DNA of 24,403 nucleotides from Candidatus Sumerlaeota bacterium (GTDB lineage Bacteria > Sumerlaeota > Sumerlaeia > JADFCT01): NCBI GenBank assembly GCA_026398575.1, contig JAPLSP010000195.1:1-24403 (forward strand), written 5' to 3'. The notes below the pieces were generated by a model that was not told where the DNA came from, ran no database searches, and was given only the letters and a program-made list of their open reading frames with translations. This document shows positions 1-5,294 of the stretch, piece after piece (the first letter of the stretch is position 1; the number at the start of each line of letters is the position of its first letter). The position numbers and the translations under genes are program-made.

Positions 1-25
1 GGCCGCCCGACGGAGCGGGACGGCC
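1..25. repeat. GC-rich hairpin at window edge
   Basis: The first 25 bases form an imperfect inverted repeat: GGCCGCCCG pairs with CGGGACGGCC if one A is bulged, with a loop of about six bases. There is no T-run after it, so it is not a standard intrinsic terminator. It may be the end of a dispersed palindromic repeat or a structure at the 3' end of a gene outside the window. The rest of the stretch up to base 152 shows no gene I can support. Confidence 0.35.
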
Positions 26-152
26 TACCATACGGCGCCAAGCTATAAGTCGGGACGCACCCCAAGTTGGAGGCTTGCGCGAAAAACTCTTGTTGCGCGC
101 CGGACAATTTGACACGCTTTCCAGCGCTTTGTCTCAAGAAAGGAACCCGCTC

Positions 153-728
153 ATGAACGCCCCGCGTTTCGCCATCTCTGTCATCTCCCACGACCGCCCC
201 GGCATCATCAGCAATGTAACGGAAACGATCCTGAAGTTGGGGGGAAATATTGACAAGATGTCCCAGACGGTGATGGATGGATGCTTTACCATCCTCATCA
301 TTGCGGCCTTCCCGCCGCGTTGCGAAGCCGATGTGATTCGCGACGAAATCCTGGAAGCGGGCAAACGGTTGAAATTGGGCATTTCCGTCCTCCCCTACCA
401 GGAAGCGCGCCCGGCGCCTGTCACGAAACACAATGTCTATTTCCTGACCGTCATGGGCAGAGACCGCAAGGGCATTGTCCACGAGATCACGGCGTTCCTG
501 GCAGGCAACGATATCAATATTCTGGACCTGTATTGCTTTTTGCGCCCGCCGAAGGAGTTCGTCCTGATTGGGGAGATCGAGGTTCCGCCCGACCGCGATC
601 TGCGGCAATTGCAGATTGACCTCGAGGAAATCGGCGCGCAAAGCGCCATCAGCGTTCGCATTCAGCATGAAAACCTTTTCCTGGCGACCAACGATCTTTA
701 TCTCACACGGCAGGAGCGCCTGGGCTGA
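153..728 (+). CDS. double ACT-domain protein (GcvR-like)
   Basis: A 191-residue protein with two ACT (small-molecule-binding regulatory) domains, about residues 5-80 and 95-170. Each opens with the typical pattern of a beta strand followed by D-R-x-G-I (SHDRPGII at 12-19, GRDRKGIV at 102-109). The overall layout resembles the glycine-cleavage regulator GcvR and related two-ACT proteins, which act by ligand sensing rather than catalysis. I chose the ATG at 153 because AAGGA lies a few bases upstream and the ACT fold begins right after it; the frame extends to base 75 but that extension looks non-coding. The stop is two bases before the UPF0210 gene, so the two are surely cotranscribed. ACT/UPF0210 pairs recur in many bacteria, which suggests the ACT protein regulates or partners the downstream enzyme. 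The ligand is unknown. Confidence 0.88.
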   Translation: MNAPRFAISVISHDRPGIISNVTETILKLGGNIDKMSQTVMDGCFTILIIAAFPPRCEADVIRDEILEAGKRLKLGISVLPYQEARPAPVTKHNVYFLTVMGRDRKGIVHEITAFLAGNDINILDLYCFLRPPKEFVLIGEIEVPPDRDLRQLQIDLEEIGAQSAISVRIQHENLFLATNDLYLTRQERLG

Positions 729-730
729 CC

Positions 731-2104
731 ATGATACGAACCGAGGAAATTCTTTCGACGATCCGCATGTTCCAGGAGGAAAACCTGGACGTGCGCTGTG
801 CCACGATGGGCATCAATCTGTCGGATTGCGCCACGCGCAGCGCGGACCACACCGGGCGCAAGGTGCGCGAAAAAATCCTCCAGAAGGCGGGGCGGCTGGT
901 AGCCGTCTGCGAGGACATCGGGCGCAAATACGGCATCCCGATCATCAACAAGCGCATCGCCATCTCACCCGTCAGCCAATTGCTCGAAGGCATGGGGCGC
1001 GAGGCCTTTATGGAAATCGCGCGTGTGTGCGACGCGGCGGCCGCCGAGGTAAAGGTGGACCTCTTGGGCGGCTTCACGGCGCTGGCGCAGCGCGGCCTGA
1101 CGCCGGGAGAGCGCGTCCTGATCGAGTCGTTGCCCGACGTGCTCTCCGGCACGGAGCGTATCTGCGCTTCGGTCAACGTGGCCTCCACGCAGGCGGGGAT
1201 CAATGTGGACGCGATCCTTTTGGTGGCCGAACAGATCAAGGCCGTCGCCGAGGCGACGCGCGCGCAACAGGGCTTCGGAGCGGCCAAGCTGGTCGTTTTT
1301 GCCAACATTCCTCCGAACAATCCCTTCATGGCCGGCGCCTACCTGGGCGCGGGCGAGCCGGAGTGCGTCATCAATATCGGCGTCAGCGGCCCGGGTGTTG
1401 TCAAGCGCGCCATCGAGCGGCTGATCGAGGCGCGCCCGGACGTCGGGCTGCACGGCATCGCCGAGGAAATCAAGATTCAGTCCTTCCGCGTCACGCGCAT
1501 CGGCGAGCTGATCGGGCGCGAAGTGAGTGAGCGGCTGAAGGTTGAGTTCGGCATTGTGGACTTGTCGCTCGCCCCCACCCCGCGCGTCGGCGACAGCATC
1601 GGCGAAATCTTCCACGCGATGGGCATCCGCAAAATCGGAGAGCCGGGAACGACGCTGGCCGTGGCGATGCTCAACGATGCGATCAAGAAAGGCGGCCTCT
1701 TCGCCTCGTCATCGGTCGGCGGCCTGTCGGGCGCGTTCATTCCGGTCAGCGAAGACTCGGCCCTTGCGGCGGCGGCGGCGGATGGTTCGCTGACGATCGA
1801 AAAACTCGAAGCGATGACATCGGTCTGCTCGGTGGGGTTGGACATGGTGCTGGTTCCCGGCGCCACGAGCGCCGCGACGCTGGCCTCGGTCATCGCCGAC
1901 GAAATGGCCATCGGCGTCATCAACAACAAAACAACCGCCTGCCGCATCATTCCGGTTCCGGGCAAAAAAACGGGGCAGAAGGTATCGTGGGGCGGATTGT
2001 TCGGCGAATCGGTCGTGATGCCCTTGCGCAACGTGGACAAAGACTCGCACTTCGTCACGCGCGGCGGCCGCGTTCCGGCGCCGTTACATAGCTTAAAGAA
2101 TTAG
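731..2104 (+). CDS. UPF0210/DUF711 (PFL-like) family protein
   Basis: A 457-residue cytosolic protein matching the UPF0210/DUF711 family in length and sequence character: the N-terminal block with LDVRCATMGINLSDC, the FANIPPNNPFMAGAYLG segment, and the C-terminal glycine-rich section with GGLSGAFIPVSED. Members have been compared with pyruvate formate-lyase-like folds, but no reaction is established, so I give no enzyme name. The start at 731 follows the ACT gene by two bases. Translation is probably coupled, since the upstream gene ends in GGAGCGCC, which can serve as ribosome binding site. The frame is complete with no sign of damage. Confidence 0.9.
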   Translation: MIRTEEILSTIRMFQEENLDVRCATMGINLSDCATRSADHTGRKVREKILQKAGRLVAVCEDIGRKYGIPIINKRIAISPVSQLLEGMGREAFMEIARVCDAAAAEVKVDLLGGFTALAQRGLTPGERVLIESLPDVLSGTERICASVNVASTQAGINVDAILLVAEQIKAVAEATRAQQGFGAAKLVVFANIPPNNPFMAGAYLGAGEPECVINIGVSGPGVVKRAIERLIEARPDVGLHGIAEEIKIQSFRVTRIGELIGREVSERLKVEFGIVDLSLAPTPRVGDSIGEIFHAMGIRKIGEPGTTLAVAMLNDAIKKGGLFASSSVGGLSGAFIPVSEDSALAAAAADGSLTIEKLEAMTSVCSVGLDMVLVPGATSAATLASVIADEMAIGVINNKTTACRIIPVPGKKTGQKVSWGGLFGESVVMPLRNVDKDSHFVTRGGRVPAPLHSLKN

Positions 2105-2131
2105 CAAATTTTATTCATGCAGGAGACAGAT

Positions 2132-2884
2132 ATGAAAAAAGCTTTCACGCTCATCGAACTGCTCATCGTCATTGCGATCATCGCCATCCTGGCCCTGATC
2201 GCGATTCCCAATTTCCTGGAGGCGCAGACACGCGCCAAGATTTCGCGCGCGCTGGCTGACGAGCGATCCATCGCCACGGCCATCGAGGCCTATATGATAG
2301 ACTATAACACCTATCCCTATTACCTTCACCGCGACGACGGCGCCATCTGGGCGGGCGATATGTACGGCGAGTCCACCTTCGTGCCGTATCGGTTGACGAC
2401 GCCGGTGGCGTATATCACAAAACTGATGCCGACGCCTTTTCAGCCGCAAAAGTTTCAAGGCGCCACCGATGCCGCGCCAGGGCCCGAACCCTATACCTAC
2501 ATGTATCGCCGCTTTTTCGACGACATGACCGACACCACTAAATGGAAGCCGTGGCCGGGCGCGGGCAACCGCCCTCAGAATCAATCCTATGATTGGGGAT
2601 ACGGGACGTGCGCCAAGTGGGTCCCGATCATGTATGACGCCTATAATCAGACTGGCTGGTTTCTGAATAATGACAGGAACGCGAACAATCATCTGCGCAA
2701 CTGTTCGGGGCGGGGCGCATGGGTGATCGGCTGTTCCGGGCCGACGATGAATTTCGTCAGCCTCGGCGACGGCACAGGGCCGACGTGGTACAGCGCCGCC
2801 ACGCCCACGGCGCCGGCCACGCATTACGATCCCACCAACGGCAGCATCAGCATGGGCGATATTCTGCGTTTCAATGCGCAGTAG
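2132..2884 (+). CDS. type II secretion/type IV pseudopilin-like protein
   Basis: A 250-residue prepilin-like protein. It starts with a short basic leader (MKKA) and the class III signal FTLIELLIVIAIIAILALIA, with the conserved Glu at +5 of the mature protein after cleavage before Phe5. A long amphipathic helix follows (NFLEAQTRAKISRALADERS), then a globular domain rich in Tyr, Trp and Gly. The C-terminal stretch HYDPTNGSISMGDILRF is one I associate with pseudopilins of Hydrogenedentota/Sumerlaeota-type genomes. The ATG at 2132 is preferred over 2117 because AGGAGA lies five bases upstream and it puts the leader at the usual length. No assembly ATPase, prepilin peptidase or secretin is nearby, so this is an orphan pseudopilin. 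It would be inserted in the inner membrane. Confidence 0.9.
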   Translation: MKKAFTLIELLIVIAIIAILALIAIPNFLEAQTRAKISRALADERSIATAIEAYMIDYNTYPYYLHRDDGAIWAGDMYGESTFVPYRLTTPVAYITKLMPTPFQPQKFQGATDAAPGPEPYTYMYRRFFDDMTDTTKWKPWPGAGNRPQNQSYDWGYGTCAKWVPIMYDAYNQTGWFLNNDRNANNHLRNCSGRGAWVIGCSGPTMNFVSLGDGTGPTWYSAATPTAPATHYDPTNGSISMGDILRFNAQ

Positions 2885-3010
2885 CGGTTTTTGCGAGGAT
2901 ATTGAGGGCGCAGCTCAAAACTGGAATATATCAATTCGGCTTGCTCTGCAGCCAATTCAATGTATATCGTCTGTCTCGTATGGCAATCACAAATAAAGCG
3001 AGGGCAATCC

Positions 3011-3370
3011 ATGAAAGCGGGAATGATTCGCGCATGGCAAGAAACAGATAAAAGCATGATTGCCGGGATGGCGCAATGCATCGCGGAAGTAGCTGCGCCT
3101 GAGCGAATCATTCTTTTCGGCTCACGCGCGACGGGAGCTGCCACTCCGGATTCCGATGTTGATTTACTTGTCATCGAGTCCGAGGCGTTTGGTCTGAAGC
3201 ACAGCCGCCGTAAGGAGATGGCCCGATTGTGGGAGGCGCTGCGCTCTTACTCTATCCCCAAAGATATTCTGGTGTATAGCGCCGAAGAAGTCGAACAGTG
3301 GCGTCACTCTTCCAATCATATTATCGCCCAAGCTCTGCGAGAAGGGGTAGTGATCTATGAACGAAGCTGA
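3011..3370 (+). CDS. MNT-type minimal nucleotidyltransferase
   Basis: A 119-residue protein of the polymerase-beta nucleotidyltransferase fold. Motif GSRATGAATPDSDVDLLV (37-54) supplies the GSR nucleotide-binding turn and the metal-binding Asp49 and Asp51; Asp85 (KDILVYS) fits the third acidic position. Proteins of this size are usually the MntA antitoxin, which AMPylates a HEPN toxin partner. The start at 3011 has GAGGG about seven bases upstream; an in-frame ATG at 2960 looks too far upstream and adds an unrelated sequence. The expected HEPN gene is not present downstream: only a 43-codon frame and a sirtuin remnant follow. The gene may therefore be an orphan survivor of a broken HEPN-MNT module. 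Confidence 0.85.
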   Translation: MKAGMIRAWQETDKSMIAGMAQCIAEVAAPERIILFGSRATGAATPDSDVDLLVIESEAFGLKHSRRKEMARLWEALRSYSIPKDILVYSAEEVEQWRHSSNHIIAQALREGVVIYERS

Positions 3371-3488
3371 AGCTTTTGATGGGACCGACGAACCATTGAA
3401 CCGTTCCGCAATGCTTGACCAGATAGGCGTGCTGATCACCCATGTCGAGCAGTTACGCATTGAATCCACACATGGCACTCCTAATTGA
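3357..3488 (+). CDS. small 43-codon ORF, possible broken partner of MNT
   Basis: An ATG at 3357 overlaps the last 14 bases of the nucleotidyltransferase gene and opens a 43-codon frame ending in TGA at 3488. Its product (MNEAEAFDGTDEPLNRSAML, then DQIGVLITHVEQLRIES and a short tail) is too short to be a HEPN domain and I recognise no family. The overlap is typical of a coupled TA partner, so it may be the start of a truncated HEPN gene fused by deletion to the sirtuin remnant. Its last residues include His-Gly close to where a sirtuin HG motif would be. It could equally be chance. Confidence 0.3.
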   Translation: MNEAEAFDGTDEPLNRSAMLDQIGVLITHVEQLRIESTHGTPN

Positions 3489-3858
3489 TCTGCGCCGATA
3501 TGAGCGCAATGTTTTCTTTTCCGGCGCTGCGCTTTCGGTAGAAAATTTCGACGTCCCGTTGAAGTCGCGCAAAACGCCGGAGGGCGGCTATTGGCGGCCG
3601 GACATTGTCTGGTTCGAGGACCCGCTGGATTCCGCAGTGATTGACCGAGCGGTTCGGACGATGGAACATTGCGATTGCCTGGTGAGCATCGGGACGTCGG
3701 GCCTGGTTTATCCTGCGGCGGACCTGCCGCGACTGGCGAAGCGGCGCGGCGCGATGTGCATAGAAATCAACCCCGAGCCGACGGCCATCTCCGAGCTTTT
3801 TCAAGTTCATTTACGGGCGCCTGCTACGCAGGCGATGCGCGAACTATGGCCGGACTAG
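3442..3858 (+). pseudogene. sirtuin (Sir2/CobB) C-terminal remnant
   Basis: The frame encodes only the C-terminal half of an NAD-dependent deacylase. Visible sirtuin signatures are RPDIVWFEDPL (matching the family's RPDVVWFGE), CDCLVSIGTSGLVYPAADL (the NAD-contacting GTSG and YPAA), and INPEPT. Missing are the N-terminal Rossmann motif with GAGxS, the QNxD loop and a clear catalytic His. The zinc-binding Cys pairs that should precede RPDIVWF are absent: the stretch SVENFDVPLKSRKTPEGGYW occupies that place without cysteines. A normal sirtuin is about 240 residues; at most 138 are readable. Deletion of the 5' half next to the nucleotidyltransferase gene is the simplest explanation. It is followed by a likely intrinsic terminator. 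Confidence 0.82.
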
Positions 3859-3896
3859 CAAAGGAAGGCAAGGCTGACACATGATGGATGCCGATC

Positions 3897-3932
3897 AAGA
3901 CTGGTTCTCATTAGCCGGTCTTTTATAGTTTT
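3897..3932 (+). terminator. probable rho-independent terminator
   Basis: AAGACTGG (3897-3904) pairs with CCGGTCTT (3915-3922), eight base pairs including one U-G wobble, around a 10-base loop, followed by TTATAGTTTT. It lies 39 bases after the sirtuin remnant and is suited to ending the transcript from the 3.0-3.9 kb genes. The remaining AT-richer sequence up to 4145 holds no gene I can support. Confidence 0.6.
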
Positions 3933-4145
3933 GCATTTTTTCGTTCTGTCAAAATATGCAATGAAATATGGCATGCTTTGTTTGTGCTTGAATGCATGAC
4001 AAAGCGTCAACCCAATGATAATCCCACAATTCATAGAAATATGGAACTTTTTCATTTCTGAAATATTGGCGCCGAATTTGCATGGTGTTTGGATGCGATC
4101 ATTCTTTTGCTTGGAATCCACGAGCGGATAGCCGGGGTTTGATGT

Positions 4146-5189
4146 ATGATGACGCCATCCCGCTTCAGCAAAGCTGTTGGCGCAATCCGGAGAAAAATGG
4201 TGTGGATATTAGGATCGTTCGTGATAGCAGCAATGGCCCTGTCGCTGTTGGGCTGCTGCATGATGAGCATGCCCGGAAAGAGTTACGCGGGCGCGCGGGC
4301 GCCGCTCCACAGCGAAGAAATGGCAATTAGAGACTGCCTTCAGCGGCATATTATGAAACTTGCAGAGGACATTGGCGAACGCAATATTCCGAAGTATGCG
4401 TCGCTGCAGGAAGCGGCGCGCTATATTGAAGACAGTTTCAAGCGCATCGGATATGAGGTCGCGCGACAGGAATACCAGGTGGATGGCAAAACGGTGGCGA
4501 ATCTGGAGGCGCAAATTCCCGGCGTGGCGCAAGCGCAGGAGATCGTCATAATTGGCGCCCATTACGACACCGTCCCCGGCAGTCCCGGCGCCAATGACAA
4601 TGCTTCGGCCGTGGCGGCGATGCTGGAGATCGCGCGGCTGATGGCGGGAAGCAAACCCGGGCGGACCGTTCGCTTCGTGGCTTTCGTCAACGAAGAGCAG
4701 CCCTATTTTTGGCGCGGTAAAAAAATGGGCAGCCTGGTTTATGCAAACCGCTGCCGTGAGCGAAAAGAAAAAATCGCCGGGATGATCGCGCTCGAAACCA
4801 TGGGCTGCTATTCGGACGCAAAGGGCAGTCAGCGCTATCCATTCCCTTTCAGCTTCTTCTACCCCGACACGGGCAATTTCATCGCGTTCGTCAGCAATCT
4901 CGGTTCGCGCGCGCTCGTGCGGCAATGCATCGCCTCTTTCCGGGAGCACACGCAATTCCCTTCAGAGGGCGTTGCGGCGCCGGCATGGATACGCGGGATC
5001 GCTTTGTCGGACCACTCTTCATTTTGGATGAAAGGCTATCCAGCCATCATGGTGACGGACACGGCGTATTGCCGCTATCATCACTATCACCAAGCGACGG
5101 ATACGCCCGCCGTCATTGATTATGACCGCCTGGCGCGAGTCACTGCGGGGGTGGCGCGAGTTGCGGTGGACTTGGCGAGGGCGAACTGA
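4146..5189 (+). CDS. M28-family metallopeptidase, lipoprotein
   Basis: A 347-residue zinc aminopeptidase-like protein of family M28. A basic N-terminus (RRK at 15-17), a hydrophobic run and the lipobox LLGC put a lipid-anchored Cys at 37, so it should sit on the outer face of a membrane. Metal ligands appear in order: His139 (GAHYDTVPG), Asp151 (GANDNASA), the Glu183/184 pair (VNEE; catalytic base and ligand), Glu217 (ALETMG), and a His in YHHYHQATDTP (311-321). All expected ligands are present, so it looks functional. Start is uncertain: ATG 4146 gives the charged signal region, while ATG 4197 has a better GGAG spacing but leaves the signal peptide without basic residues. It stands alone between a terminator and a convergent gene. 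Substrate cannot be deduced; exported peptide scavenging is plausible. Confidence 0.9.
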   Translation: MMTPSRFSKAVGAIRRKMVWILGSFVIAAMALSLLGCCMMSMPGKSYAGARAPLHSEEMAIRDCLQRHIMKLAEDIGERNIPKYASLQEAARYIEDSFKRIGYEVARQEYQVDGKTVANLEAQIPGVAQAQEIVIIGAHYDTVPGSPGANDNASAVAAMLEIARLMAGSKPGRTVRFVAFVNEEQPYFWRGKKMGSLVYANRCRERKEKIAGMIALETMGCYSDAKGSQRYPFPFSFFYPDTGNFIAFVSNLGSRALVRQCIASFREHTQFPSEGVAAPAWIRGIALSDHSSFWMKGYPAIMVTDTAYCRYHHYHQATDTPAVIDYDRLARVTAGVARVAVDLARAN

Positions 5190-5190
5190 C

Positions 5191-5270
5191 ACGGACGGAC
5201 ACCGACGGGCACGGACGGGCACGGACTAACACGGACTTGCACGGACCAACACAGACTGACACTGACGGAA
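5191..5270. repeat. eight degenerate 10-bp tandem repeats (ACGGACNNRC-like)
   Basis: Starting two bases after the peptidase stop, eight consecutive 10-base units follow the pattern ACGGAC + two variable bases + purine + C, for example ACGGACGGAC, ACGGACGGGC, ACGGACTAAC, ACGGACTTGC, ACGGACCAAC, ACAGACTGAC. The period is exact with no indels, although individual units have drifted, mostly in the last four bases. The array fills almost the whole gap between two convergent genes and ends 25 bases before the stop of the glycosidase frame. I see no coding role. Confidence 0.85.
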
Positions 5271-5294
5271 GACCTTGGAGGTTTTTGGGGGGCG

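Noticed and set aside
568..1530. 320-codon open frame overlapping the UPF0210 gene
   Set aside because: Out-of-frame shadow of the ACT and UPF0210 genes with low-complexity Arg/Gly composition.
3855..4121. 88-codon minus-strand frame in the AT-rich gap
   Set aside because: No recognisable domain, and it runs through the proposed terminator hairpin; likely chance.
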